Source of the DNA: Arthrobacter sp. cf158
GTDB taxonomy: Bacteria > Actinomycetota > Actinomycetes > Actinomycetales > Micrococcaceae
Direction: 5' to 3'
Length of the DNA: 64,000 bases
Assembly: GCF_900106835.1 (NCBI RefSeq)
Contig: NZ_FNNR01000001.1
Coordinates: forward strand, 586,118 to 650,117
The notes beneath the pieces were generated by a model. It did no database searches. It had not been told where the DNA came from and saw nothing but the letters and a program-made list of their open reading frames with translations. Made by a program: the position numbers and the translations under genes. Of the stretch, positions 1 through 8,911 are shown piece after piece (position 1 is the first letter of the stretch; every line of letters starts with the position of its first letter).

Positions 1-87
1 CTGATCCTCGGCGAGGTAAGTGTCGACAGTCCGGAATCCCGGACAGCGGAGCAGCTCGCAGCCGTACGCTGGTCCATCCGGCGCTGA
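1..87 (+). CDS. C-terminal fragment of an unidentified protein
   Basis: Frame 1 is open from the window edge to TGA at 85-87 and gives 28 residues ending in VRWSIRR. The stop lies 11 bp before the hutI start, so this may be the preceding gene of a histidine-utilisation operon. The fragment is too short to assign to a family, and it could be chance open frame. I do not propose a function. Confidence 0.4.
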   Translation: MILGEVSVDSPESRTAEQLAAVRWSIRR

Positions 88-98
88 ACAATAGGGTC

Positions 99-1337
99 AT
101 GAGCGGAATCACGAACGGGCGCGGCGGCAGCACACTCATCACGAACATCGGCGAGCTGATGACCCAGGATCTGGAGCATAGGGTCTTCAAGGATGCGGCG
201 ATCGTATTCGAAGGTGAGCGGATCGCATGGATTGGGGCCAGTAAGGACTCACCGTCTGCTGACGAAAAGATCGACGCCGAGGGCCGAGCAGTGTTGCCTG
301 GCTGGGTGGATTCGCATTCGCATCTGGTCTTCGCCGGAGACCGGACTGCCGAGTTCGAGGCCCGCATGGCCGGCGAAAGCTACAGTGCCGGCGGAATCGC
401 AGTCACCACCGGAGCCACGCGCAGTGTCAGCGACGACGAACTCGCCCGCCTGGTGCGGGACCGTGTGGCCGAGGCTGTTTCGCAAGGAACCACCTATCTG
501 GAGAGCAAAACCGGTTACGGGCTGGACGTGGAGAACGAGGCCCGCAGTGCCCGCATCGCCGCGGCCGAAGTGGACGAGGTCACCTATCTCGGCGCGCACT
601 TGGTCCCCGCCGGCTCGGATGCTGAGGAGTACACGGACCTGGTCTGTGGACCCATGCTCGACGCCGTCCTGCCGCACGTCCGTTGGGCTGACGTCTTCTG
701 CGAGCGCGGGGCCTTCACCGAGGATCAGTCGCGCCGCGTGCTAACGGCGGCCCGCGACGCCGGACTTGGTTTGAGGGTGCACGGCAACCAGCTTGGCGAA
801 GGGCCCGGCGTTGCGTTGGCCGTGGAGTTCGCTGCCGCCAGCGTGGACCACGTCAACTACCTTTCGGACAAGGACGTCGCAGCGCTCGCGGACACGTGGG
901 CCGGCTGGGACCCTGCAACGGGGGCTGGCTCCAAGGGCACGGTGGCAACCTGCCTTCCCGCCTGCGACCTGTCCACCCGCCAGCCCCTGGCGCCTGGCCG
1001 TGAACTGATCGATGCCGGCGTGCAGATCGCGCTGGCCGCCAACTGCAACCCCGGTACTTCCTACACCAGCTCCATGGCGTTCTGCGTCACCACGGCTGTC
1101 CTCCAGATGCACTTGAGCGTCCATGAGGCCGTCCGCGCGGCGACGTACGGCGGCGCCTTGGCGTTGGGCAGGGAGTCAGGGAACGACGTCGACGGCGAAC
1201 GGGCGGTGGGTTCGCTCGCGGTCGGGCATCGCGCGGACCTGCACATGCTGAAGGCGCCATCGGCTACGCACCTTGCCTACCGTCCCGGGATCCCGCTGAC
1301 GCATTCGGTGTGGCGGGCCGGCGTGCGCGTCGTCTAA
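99..1337 (+). CDS. hutI: Imidazolonepropionase
   Basis: HutI hydrolyses 4-imidazolone-5-propanoate to N-formimino-L-glutamate, the third step of histidine degradation, in the cytoplasm. The 412-residue length fits the family. The amidohydrolase metal motif appears as DSHSHLVFAGDR near residue 71, with HSH where HTH is usual. Family blocks SKTGYGL, HGNQLGEGPG and HVNYLS follow, and the C-terminus has the usual small beta-sandwich region. The ATG at 99 has no clear ribosome site (AATAGGGTC precedes it) and starts 11 bp after the preceding stop, which suggests translation within an operon whose other hut genes lie to the left. A long hairpin follows the stop. Confidence 0.93.
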   Translation: MSGITNGRGGSTLITNIGELMTQDLEHRVFKDAAIVFEGERIAWIGASKDSPSADEKIDAEGRAVLPGWVDSHSHLVFAGDRTAEFEARMAGESYSAGGIAVTTGATRSVSDDELARLVRDRVAEAVSQGTTYLESKTGYGLDVENEARSARIAAAEVDEVTYLGAHLVPAGSDAEEYTDLVCGPMLDAVLPHVRWADVFCERGAFTEDQSRRVLTAARDAGLGLRVHGNQLGEGPGVALAVEFAAASVDHVNYLSDKDVAALADTWAGWDPATGAGSKGTVATCLPACDLSTRQPLAPGRELIDAGVQIALAANCNPGTSYTSSMAFCVTTAVLQMHLSVHEAVRAATYGGALALGRESGNDVDGERAVGSLAVGHRADLHMLKAPSATHLAYRPGIPLTHSVWRAGVRVV

Positions 1338-1357
1338 CAACAAACGCGCCGACTAAC

Positions 1358-1405
1358 AACACATCAGGGGCTGCGTTCCGGTAGGAACACAGCCCCTGAT
1401 GTGTT
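1358..1405. terminator. Bidirectional terminator between hutI and the GH101 gene
   Basis: A 16-bp perfect stem pairs 1358-1373 with 1390-1405. After one mismatch, a further 5 bp (GTTCC/GGAAC) close on a GGTA loop. It sits between the convergent stops of hutI and the GH101 gene and can serve both. There is no long T run on either side. Confidence 0.85.
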
Positions 1406-1418
1406 GGGGATGAAGGGA

Positions 1419-4400
1419 CTAGGCGCAGTTGAACTTCGCGTCCGCCCAATCACCCCAGTCGTCGCCGGCGTCGTCACCGTTCTTGTCGGCGATCAGCTCG
1501 ACGTTCTGGACACCTGTGATGTCCACGTTGAGGGGAAGTGCCGCGGAATCGGCGCTGAGGACGGGGGTGCGGAGGAGTTCGCGCCCATCACCCCTGACGA
1601 TAAACACCACCGATCCGTGCAGGCCCTTGTTCAGTTTGGCGTCGTCCACTCCCACCACAGCTGTGAAGGCGGTGCACTTGGCCTCGGTGGCGATGCTGAT
1701 CTTCGAGTCGGCGTGGACGCCGATCCCCTTCGGATACACGACGCCGTCGAGCCGCAATGCGGGTCCGTCACCGGCGTTCTGCTCACCGTTGGCCCGGTCC
1801 CGTTCGGCCGGTCCCCAACCGTTGGTGCTGCCGATCCAAGGGAGGTCGGAGGCGAACACCGTGCCTGTCAGCACGGGTGCCGGCGGTTCCTGCGAGGTGG
1901 AGGAGCAGGTGAACTTGGCGTCGGCCCAGTCCGCGTGGTCGTTGCCATTGGAGTCGCCGGCGTCGTTGGCTACCAATTCAACGTACTGGGCTCCGGTGAC
2001 GTCCACGGTCAGCGGCAGGGGAGCGCTGGTGGCGCCCAATACCGGGGTGGTGACCTTGGTGGTGCCGTCCGCCACCACGGAGAACTTCACGCTTCCCCGC
2101 GTAGGCTGTGCGTCATCAATGCCCACGGTGGCGGTAAAGGCAGTGCAGTAGCCGCCCAGGTAGTAACGGACGGTGCCGTTGGCGTGGGCGCCCAGACCTT
2201 TGGCATAGACCGTGCCGTTGAGCGTGAGCGGCGTGCCATCGCCTGCGCCGGTTCCGCCATTGGACTGGTCCTTTTCCACGGGACCCCAGCCGTTGGTGGC
2301 GCTGACCCAGGGGTGGTCACTGGCGAACACGGTGGTCTGCGGCGGTTTGGGCAGCGTCCGCACAGTGGTGGTGGTGCTGATGGTGCGGTTGCCCGCGGGA
2401 GCTGAGGTGGTGGTGTAGCTGGCCTTGGCAGCGATGGGATAGTCGCCGTCAGCTGACGCCGGCGCCGTGATCTTCCACGTGGTGGTGAGTGTTCCTCCGG
2501 CCGGGAGGGTTGCAGCCGTGGCAGGCGTGGACGGGGTTGCTGTCCACCCCTCGGGTAGTGCAAGGGTGACGGCGAGGTCGCTGATGGCTGCCGGTTCGTC
2601 GGACACGAACGTGGTGACGAAGTCCTGCGCTTTGCCCTGCTGAACCACGTCGCCCTGGAGCGTAGCCGAGAGTTGCGCGCAGGCCGGGACGGCTTCGGAG
2701 GCGCCCAGATCTTCCACCAGGAAGTTGTCCAAGGTGAAGTCGGAACCGTTCGAGCTGCCCGTGCGCTGCAATCCCACGAAGTAGTCCCCGCAGAACCCGG
2801 TATCCAGGATCTGCTCGAACCGGGACGTGGACGTCTTGGCGTCGATGGGCTGGCTGGCCGTCACCGCGGGACCTGCCTGCGAGTCGTAACCGGACACCCA
2901 GGAGTACTGTCCGGCCTTGGAGTTCTGGTAGTCGAAGGACACCTTGTACTTGTGGCCCGCCTGGAACGGCACGGTTGCCTCGGTGGTGCGGTACACCATT
3001 CCCGGTCCGCCGTTGGGAGCACGGTTTTCGTCGTGGGCGATCAGGGACCATGTGCCGTCCAGCACTTCGTCGATCACGTTGGTGTCCCAGCCCTTTTGGG
3101 TGAAGGGTTCGTGGCGTTCGGTGATGTGGGTGCGCGGATCCGTGGATCCACCGGCGTCGCCCTTCACGAACGGTCCCCAGCCTTGGTCCACGTTTTCGAA
3201 GTCCTCGCTGATTACACCGGTGGTGGCGACCCGGGCGGTCTTTACGGCCCGGAAGTCATCCACGCGTACTGTGGCATCGCCGTCGGCCGCCTTCACGGAA
3301 ACTGTCGCCTTGGTGTTGTTCCGCGGGACGTCCACCAGGACGCGGATGCGCTGGAAGGCTGTGCCGTGCTTCTCGTCGCCAGCTACGAAGTTTTCGGCGT
3401 TGGACGAATCGATGGTGACGCTTTCGGTCTTGCCGTTGATGTCTACGGAGAGCGTGGTGGGCCGGGCTTTTCCGGGCTGGATTTCCACCCAGGCACTGAC
3501 GGATTGGGTTCCGGCGTCCAGTTTGACTTCCTGGCTGATGGACGACGGCGTTGCCCCCATTTCGGCGTAGCGGCGGCCTTTCTCGTCGCGGACCTGGGTG
3601 ACGGTGCCCGTGGGGGTCCAGGAGGAGAGGTCTGCTCCGTTGAAGCCGGGATCGTTGAAGGCTGTGCCTTCGCCGAAGTCGGCCTTCTTGGGCAGATCGG
3701 ATTTATTGTTCTTCGGCGCCAGGACGTAGGGCTGTTTGGCGTCGGCCGTGACGGTGACTTGTCCGTTGACAACGGGCACATCGGCGACCTTCACGCGGCC
3801 GTTGTCGGTCAGCTTGAAGAGTTCAAGGGAGCCGGACGTGGCGAACTCTTTGGTGAGGGTCCAGGTGCTGGCGCCACCGGCAGGGTTGTAGTGGTAGAGC
3901 TTGTCGGCTTTGCCATTTTCCTTGGAGGACCACGGCAGCAGGTAGGTGCCGCCCTGCAACACGGAAGCCCCGGCCACGCTGATGTTGCGTTCCTCGGCGG
4001 TGTTTCCGGTGACAGCTACGCCGTCGGCAAGGTCGATGCGGTCTGCCGTCCACTTGGTGATCTGGTGGTGCTGGAGGAACTTGGCAGGCACGTTGGCCGT
4101 CCACACGTTCTCGCTGAAGGCATTGAAGTCGTTCTGTCCGGTCCAGCCTTCGAACTCCACGATGTGGCTCACGCCGAGCTTGGGGTCGGGGTTCCAGACG
4201 TCCGACTGGGTGTTGTTGATGAACCGCAGGATCTGGGAGTTGATGCCCTTGTTGGTGGATCCACCGTACTTTTCATCGTTGGCCCAGTGGGACCAGGTGT
4301 TGTTCCGGGAGAGGTGGTCTGCCCATTCGGAGCCCACACGGAAGCCGTTCTTGACGAGCTCCTGCTGCAAGCGTTCGGCCAGCCAGCCAAATTCGTAATA

Positions 4401-5807
4401 GACGTCCACGTACACGAAGTCCAGGTTCTTGTCCGTGGCTTCGCGGAGTTCCTTGATGCGCTGGGCGAGCTTGCCGGAGTTAATGTCCTCGCGCTGATTG
4501 ATGTAGTACGACTGGTCCAGCCAGTTCCAGCCCAGGCCCTTGTCGGCACGGAGGAGGTCCTCGCTGAAGGATTTGGCTTCGGGGTAGATCTCGGTGGCAT
4601 TAATGTGCACGCCAAAGCTGGCGTTCCAATCCTTACCTTCCTTAACCAGCTTGTTGAGGTCTTCCAAGCCACCTGCCCGGCTATTGAAGTTGTTGCCGTA
4701 GTCCGTGTTCGCAGAGTCGTGACCTTCACTGGTGTAACCCTTGAGCATGGCAACCTGGCCCAGTCCGTCCGTTGCCAGGGAGATGCGTTTGACATCATCC
4801 AGGGTACGGAGGAACGGGTGGGTTGCCTGCGAGGCGAAGTTGAACGGGATGTGGGTGATCACGTTATCCGGGGTCTGATCACCCTTGTTGGGGCTGACCT
4901 GGATAGACCTCATGGCGATGGCCGCATCCTGCCAGTCCACACCGCCGTCGGCATTCGCGTCAGGGGTGATGGCCACGCGTGTCCAGGGGAGTTCCTCGGT
5001 GGTGGCTGAGCCGTCAGCGCGGTAGAGCCACTGACCGCTGGCCAGGCCCATGCTCACTCCGCCGGCGCCGTCGCTGACGGCTTGGCGCCAGAAGCGGCCC
5101 CGGTCCTTGGCGCCGGGACCTGAGGACGTGTCGTACAGGGCGTTGGATTCAACAGCGGCCCCCAAGGACGCAGTGTTGGCCAGCGCGTAGGCGGAGCTCT
5201 TGGCAGTGGCATCGAGGGGAGTTGATGCGGTGATGGGTGTGAATTCGTCCCCCGTGACGCTGCGGTCCACGGACAGGTTGGCCGTGGACACCTGGGCTCC
5301 AGGCTGCGTAGAGCCTACGGTCACCAGGTTCAGCCGGGGGAGTTGCAGCGTCTTCACCTGGTGCTCTGCGGAGTCCTTAATCTCCGTGACGTTGAACGAG
5401 ACCACGTTCTTCTTCACGGACAGCCGGGCTTTGATGATGGTGTTGCCAAAGCCGGGGGCGGTCAGGACGTAGTCCCGTGCGTCTTTTCCGGACGCCGTGG
5501 ACGTTCCGGTGACCACGTACTCCACGCCGTTGATGGTGATGGTGTTCAGCCGCGTGGTGGTGCCGTCCAGGTGTGCCTTGGTAGCGGTGTGGGTATAGCC
5601 GAGGACTTGGGGGAATGCAGTGGCGATGTCCACGCGGAGCTCGCCGGAGGTGATGGCGGAGGTATCGGCAGCGCTGACGATGTCTGTGGGATGGGTGGAA
5701 GGGGCTGCCGTTGCGGGTTGTATAGCCAGCAGTCCCAACGAGGATGAGGCGACGACGCAGGCCAAACTTAGCGCGGCAAGCCGTCTGGGGGATGACAAGC
5801 GGGGCAT
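1419..5807 (-). CDS. Secreted GH101 endo-alpha-N-acetylgalactosaminidase
   Basis: GH101 enzymes release Gal-beta-1,3-GalNAc (T antigen) from Ser/Thr of mucin-type glycoproteins, outside the cell. The 1462-residue product starts with a Sec signal peptide (basic PRR, hydrophobic core, ATAAP cleavage site near residue 35). A beta-sandwich region precedes the catalytic barrel, which carries VYVDVYYEFG (candidate nucleophile Asp468) and GSEWADH (candidate acid/base Glu494). Carbohydrate-binding and fibronectin-like regions follow. Residues about 1060-1150 look like a NEW3 domain, and two NPCBM domains (about 1158-1300 and 1316-1462) repeat the pattern WV/IGSTNGWGP...KGLGAHA. AAGGAG precedes the ATG. 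There is no sortase motif, so the enzyme is probably secreted or held by its binding domains. It is divergent from the amino-sugar operon at 6083, which supports a shared substrate. Confidence 0.92.
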   Translation of the reverse strand: MPRLSSPRRLAALSLACVVASSSLGLLAIQPATAAPSTHPTDIVSAADTSAITSGELRVDIATAFPQVLGYTHTATKAHLDGTTTRLNTITINGVEYVVTGTSTASGKDARDYVLTAPGFGNTIIKARLSVKKNVVSFNVTEIKDSAEHQVKTLQLPRLNLVTVGSTQPGAQVSTANLSVDRSVTGDEFTPITASTPLDATAKSSAYALANTASLGAAVESNALYDTSSGPGAKDRGRFWRQAVSDGAGGVSMGLASGQWLYRADGSATTEELPWTRVAITPDANADGGVDWQDAAIAMRSIQVSPNKGDQTPDNVITHIPFNFASQATHPFLRTLDDVKRISLATDGLGQVAMLKGYTSEGHDSANTDYGNNFNSRAGGLEDLNKLVKEGKDWNASFGVHINATEIYPEAKSFSEDLLRADKGLGWNWLDQSYYINQREDINSGKLAQRIKELREATDKNLDFVYVDVYYEFGWLAERLQQELVKNGFRVGSEWADHLSRNNTWSHWANDEKYGGSTNKGINSQILRFINNTQSDVWNPDPKLGVSHIVEFEGWTGQNDFNAFSENVWTANVPAKFLQHHQITKWTADRIDLADGVAVTGNTAEERNISVAGASVLQGGTYLLPWSSKENGKADKLYHYNPAGGASTWTLTKEFATSGSLELFKLTDNGRVKVADVPVVNGQVTVTADAKQPYVLAPKNNKSDLPKKADFGEGTAFNDPGFNGADLSSWTPTGTVTQVRDEKGRRYAEMGATPSSISQEVKLDAGTQSVSAWVEIQPGKARPTTLSVDINGKTESVTIDSSNAENFVAGDEKHGTAFQRIRVLVDVPRNNTKATVSVKAADGDATVRVDDFRAVKTARVATTGVISEDFENVDQGWGPFVKGDAGGSTDPRTHITERHEPFTQKGWDTNVIDEVLDGTWSLIAHDENRAPNGGPGMVYRTTEATVPFQAGHKYKVSFDYQNSKAGQYSWVSGYDSQAGPAVTASQPIDAKTSTSRFEQILDTGFCGDYFVGLQRTGSSNGSDFTLDNFLVEDLGASEAVPACAQLSATLQGDVVQQGKAQDFVTTFVSDEPAAISDLAVTLALPEGWTATPSTPATAATLPAGGTLTTTWKITAPASADGDYPIAAKASYTTTSAPAGNRTISTTTTVRTLPKPPQTTVFASDHPWVSATNGWGPVEKDQSNGGTGAGDGTPLTLNGTVYAKGLGAHANGTVRYYLGGYCTAFTATVGIDDAQPTRGSVKFSVVADGTTKVTTPVLGATSAPLPLTVDVTGAQYVELVANDAGDSNGNDHADWADAKFTCSSTSQEPPAPVLTGTVFASDLPWIGSTNGWGPAERDRANGEQNAGDGPALRLDGVVYPKGIGVHADSKISIATEAKCTAFTAVVGVDDAKLNKGLHGSVVFIVRGDGRELLRTPVLSADSAALPLNVDITGVQNVELIADKNGDDAGDDWGDWADAKFNCA

Positions 5808-5885
5808 GATGCTCCTTCTTGATTATTCCGGGCTAGTAACAGTCATGTTCTTGCGGACTCGTTCAAGACTGCTTCATCGGACAGA

Positions 5886-5913
5886 AGTTGACAAGAGTTA
5901 ACAGCAAGTTAAC
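5886..5913. promoter_or_regulatory. Three phased AGTTRAC repeats upstream of the GH101 gene
   Basis: AGTTGAC at 5886-5892 is followed by AGTTAAC at 5896-5902 and 5907-5913. The start-to-start spacing is 10 and 11 bp, so the three copies face the same side of the helix. They lie 79 bp or more upstream of the GH101 ATG, within its likely control region. This arrangement is typical of an operator, but the cognate regulator is not known. Confidence 0.45.
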
Positions 5914-6010
5914 TTAAAAGCACATCTCGGCACACGCTTTCCGCCGCCAGCCGACCATCATGGCCGTGAGCAGTTAATGAGCAGTCTTCGCCGGTGGATG
6001 ATCCTTGTGA

Positions 6011-6050
6011 GATCGAAAATGATCGTTTAGTGTTTCTATAGATCAGAAAA
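6011..6050. promoter_or_regulatory. Phased GATC-box operator and putative -10 of the amino-sugar operon
   Basis: GATCG at 6011 and 6021 and GATCA at 6041 are spaced by 10 and 20 bp, each followed by A- or T-rich bases (GATCGAAAAT, GATCGTTTAG, GATCAGAAAA). A TATAGA hexamer at 6037-6042 is a plausible -10, which would place the boxes across the promoter. DeoR-family regulators of amino-sugar genes commonly bind several phased direct repeats, and a DeoR gene ends this operon. The assignment is inference. Confidence 0.45.
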
Positions 6051-6082
6051 CGTCATTAAGCTGAGCGGGAGCGGAACACACG

Positions 6083-7000
6083 ATGAGCGAGAACACACTG
6101 GGCGCCTTCATGGAGGAAGAGCTGGTTTCCCAGCCCGAGGTTTGGCAGCGGGCCGTTGAGCAGGCCGGTGCCGAGCAACTGCTTCCTGCGGACGGCAAGC
6201 GCATCGCGGTCATCGGCTGTGGAACCTCCTGGTTCATGGCCCAGAGCTACGCAGCTGCCCGCGAATCCGCCGGCAAGGGCGTGACGGATGCGTTCGCCGC
6301 GTCCGAGGCGTTCCTGAACAGCAACAGTGCCGATCGCCAGTACGACGCCGTTGTGGCCATTACGCGCTCGGGTACCACCACTGAGGTACTTGAGATCCTG
6401 GCTGAGCTGAAGGGCATCGTCCCCACCGTCGCGATCATTGGCGACACATCTTCCCCGATCATCGACCTGGCTGACGCCGTGATCGGACTGCAGTACGCCG
6501 ATGAGCGTTCGGTGGTGCAGACACGCTTCGCCACCACGGCGTTGGTTTACCTCCTCAGCAGCCTCGGAATCGATGTCCAGCAGGCCATCGAGGATGCCCG
6601 CGACGCCGTCACGGCCCCGGTCTCCCAGGAATTGTTGGATGCCGAACAGTTCACCTTCCTCGGCACCGGTTGGACGGTTGGCCTTGCCCACGAGGCCGGT
6701 CTGAAAATGCGCGAGGCAGTGCAGGGCTGGACAGAGTCCTACCCGGCAATGGAGTACCGCCACGGCCCCATTTCCATCGCAGCCCCCGGGCGGGTTACCT
6801 GGTTGTTCGGCGCCCAGCCGGAAGGCCTGGACAACGACATGGCCATTACGGGTGCCCTGTACATCCACACGGACAAGCACCCCCTGGCTGAACTGGCGCG
6901 TGTCCACAAAGTAACCCTGGAGCGTGCGCGCGTCCGTGGACTCAATCCGGACCTGCCCCGCAACCTGACGCGCTCCGTTATTCTCGACGCCTCCGCCTAG
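6083..7000 (+). CDS. SIS-domain sugar-phosphate isomerase/deaminase (AgaS-like)
   Basis: The 305-residue protein has two SIS domains. It shows the GlmS-type phosphate-sugar motif GCGTSWFMAQSYAA near residue 48, TRSGTTTEVLE near 93, and the conserved second-domain block EYRHGPISI. Such stand-alone proteins deaminate and isomerise hexosamine 6-phosphates; AgaS converts galactosamine 6-phosphate to tagatose 6-phosphate. It is shorter than typical AgaS (about 380 residues) and could instead be a NagB-II type glucosamine-6-phosphate deaminase. The downstream PfkB kinase and KbaY/GatY-like aldolase favour the tagatose route. It is the first gene of a five-gene operon and is divergent from the GH101 gene. 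A GGGAGCGG stretch lies upstream of the ATG. Confidence 0.8.
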   Translation: MSENTLGAFMEEELVSQPEVWQRAVEQAGAEQLLPADGKRIAVIGCGTSWFMAQSYAAARESAGKGVTDAFAASEAFLNSNSADRQYDAVVAITRSGTTTEVLEILAELKGIVPTVAIIGDTSSPIIDLADAVIGLQYADERSVVQTRFATTALVYLLSSLGIDVQQAIEDARDAVTAPVSQELLDAEQFTFLGTGWTVGLAHEAGLKMREAVQGWTESYPAMEYRHGPISIAAPGRVTWLFGAQPEGLDNDMAITGALYIHTDKHPLAELARVHKVTLERARVRGLNPDLPRNLTRSVILDASA

Positions 7001-7010
7001 GCACCCGATC

Positions 7011-7946
7011 ATGGTTCTCGGAGCCGCGGAATCACCCGTCCTTTCCTTCGACGTTGGCGGAACCGACATCAAGGCCGGCTTGGTGGATGCCCGGGGGACC
7101 GTCTTGGGCATGCGTCGTGTCCCCACGCCGCTGGACTCCTCGCGGCCGGGGGAAGCAGTCCTGGACAGGCTCGCTGAGCTTGCCGCAGAGTTGGCGTCCG
7201 AATTCCCGGGCTCGCCCGCCCGGGCCGCAGGCATCATTGTCCCCGGCATTGTGGACTCCGCGGCCGGAGTTGGCGTCTACTCCGCCAACCTCGGGTGGCG
7301 TGACTTCCCCTTCACCGCCGAAGCCGAGAAGCGGCTGGGCATCCCCGTTGCGTTCGATCATGATGTCCGTTCCGCCGCCGCCGTGGAACACAGCTTTGGT
7401 GGGTCCAAAGAGTTCAACGACGTCGTGGTGATGGTGGTGGGGACCGGCATCGCAGCAGCCGTGTTCTCCGGTGGCAAGGCTGTTACGGCAGGCGGCTTCG
7501 CCGGCGAACTCGGCCACGCCCAGGTACCGGACCCGGATGCCGCCCCAGGCAGCGCAGGCTCCACCATCCTGGAAGCCGTGGGTTCGGCCGGGGCCATCGC
7601 CAAGCGCTACCACCGCGCGTCGGGAAACAGCGTGAACGGTGCCCGCGATGTCCTGATCAGGGCCACGGCCGGTGACACACTCGCGGCCCGAATCTGGGCC
7701 GATGCCGTGGACGCTTTGGCCTTCACCATCTGCCAGTGCGTCAACATCATCGGAACCGAGGCCGTCGTGATCGGTGGAGGCCTGGCCGAAGCGGGGGACC
7801 AACTCCTGGAACCCCTCCGCGCCCGCGTGGACCAGATCCTCGACTTCCAACGCCGTCCACGACTGATACGGGCACAGCTGGGACAAGATGCCGGCCTGCT
7901 GGGCGCGGCCCTGAACGCCCGGGCCCTCCTGGAAGGCACACCATGA
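7011..7946 (+). CDS. ROK-family sugar kinase
   Basis: This 311-residue cytoplasmic kinase has the N-terminal ATP motif FDVGGTDIKAGLVDA, the catalytic block AFDHDVRSAA (base Asp in the DHD block) and the second phosphate motif VVGTGIAAA. Context suggests that it phosphorylates GalNAc or a related amino sugar. The ROK zinc motif (GEIGH followed by CxCGxxGCxE) is only half present: GELGHAQV is intact, but the following AAPGSAGSTILE has none of the cysteines. The ATG lies 10 bp after the isomerase stop without a good ribosome site. The stop overlaps the next start as ATGA (7943-7946). Confidence 0.85.
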   Translation: MVLGAAESPVLSFDVGGTDIKAGLVDARGTVLGMRRVPTPLDSSRPGEAVLDRLAELAAELASEFPGSPARAAGIIVPGIVDSAAGVGVYSANLGWRDFPFTAEAEKRLGIPVAFDHDVRSAAAVEHSFGGSKEFNDVVVMVVGTGIAAAVFSGGKAVTAGGFAGELGHAQVPDPDAAPGSAGSTILEAVGSAGAIAKRYHRASGNSVNGARDVLIRATAGDTLAARIWADAVDALAFTICQCVNIIGTEAVVIGGGLAEAGDQLLEPLRARVDQILDFQRRPRLIRAQLGQDAGLLGAALNARALLEGTP

Positions 7947-8911
7947 AACGCGCCGCAGTGAACCGCATCATTACCGTCACGCCCAACCCTGCGATCGACA
8001 TGACCTACACCGTGCAGGGAATTACCGAAGGCGCCAGCCACCGCGTGCCCACGCCGTTGAGTCGTGCAGGCGGCAAGGGAATCAACGTAGCCCGCGTCAC
8101 GCACCAGCTTGGCTACCCCGTCCTCGCCATTGCGCCCACAGGTGGGGCTGCAGGGCAGACCCTCGCTGCTGAACTCTGGACCAGCGGCGTGCCGCACACC
8201 CTGGTGGGAGTGGCCGCTGAGACCCGCCGAAGCATCGCACTCGTCGACACCGTCGCAGGGGAAACCTCCATCTTCAACGAAGAAGGGCAAGCCCTCCTGC
8301 CGGACGACTGGCGCTCGCTCCGCATGGCAGTGGTTGAGGCCGTGAGCGGAAACCGCAACCTTCCGGCCTCTGTGCTGGTTGGATCGGGAAGCCTGCCCCC
8401 GGGTGCTCCTGCGGATTTCTACCCGGAGTTGGTGCGCATGGCACACGACGCCGGCATCCCGGCCATCATCGATACCTCCGGTCCCGGCATCATCGCCGCA
8501 GCAAAAGCCGGGGCCGATATCCTCAAGCCCAACCATCACGAGCTCGCCGAGGCCACGGGGGAGCCCAGCCTTGAAGCTGCGGCCCTTTCTTTGATCGAGA
8601 TGGGTGCCCGGACCGTTCTTGTCAGTGCGGGTGCGGACGGGATGCTCGCCTTCGACCATGCAGCCCCCGGCGGCTACTGGAGCGCCCGCTTGCCGGAGGC
8701 GCTCAGCGGCAACCCCACAGGGGCGGGCGACGCCGGTGTGGCGGCGGCCGCCGTCGCCCTCGCCGAAGGCGTCACTGAACCCCGGGAAATACTTCGTCGC
8801 GCCACCGCTTGGTCGGCGGCGGCGGTGCTGATGCCCGCTGCCGGCGAAATCTCGCCGCGGTACCAGGAACTGGAAGACCAACTGATCGTGACATGGAAGG
8901 AGACCCGGTGA
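7943..8911 (+). CDS. PfkB-family kinase (tagatose-6-phosphate/1-phosphofructokinase type)
   Basis: The 322-residue protein starts VNRIITVTPNPAIDMTY, as in the LacC/FruK branch of PfkB kinases. It carries AGGKGINVAR near residue 36 and the anion-hole/catalytic block NPTGAGDAG near the C-terminus. In this operon the likely role is phosphorylation of tagatose 6-phosphate to the 1,6-bisphosphate for the aldolase encoded next, though a fructose 1-phosphate kinase is also possible. The open frame extends upstream into the ROK gene, but the ATGA overlap at 7943-7946 and the conserved N-terminus fix the start here. The stop overlaps the next GTG start (8908-8911). Confidence 0.85.
   Translation: MKRAAVNRIITVTPNPAIDMTYTVQGITEGASHRVPTPLSRAGGKGINVARVTHQLGYPVLAIAPTGGAAGQTLAAELWTSGVPHTLVGVAAETRRSIALVDTVAGETSIFNEEGQALLPDDWRSLRMAVVEAVSGNRNLPASVLVGSGSLPPGAPADFYPELVRMAHDAGIPAIIDTSGPGIIAAAKAGADILKPNHHELAEATGEPSLEAAALSLIEMGARTVLVSAGADGMLAFDHAAPGGYWSARLPEALSGNPTGAGDAGVAAAAVALAEGVTEPREILRRATAWSAAAVLMPAAGEISPRYQELEDQLIVTWKETR

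Noticed and set aside
2673..5009. 778-codon open frame on the plus strand opposite the GH101 gene, and a similar one at 1401-2405
   Set aside because: It mirrors the codon pattern of the GH101 gene, shows no family motif, and has no ribosome site. Long antisense frames are common in high-GC DNA.
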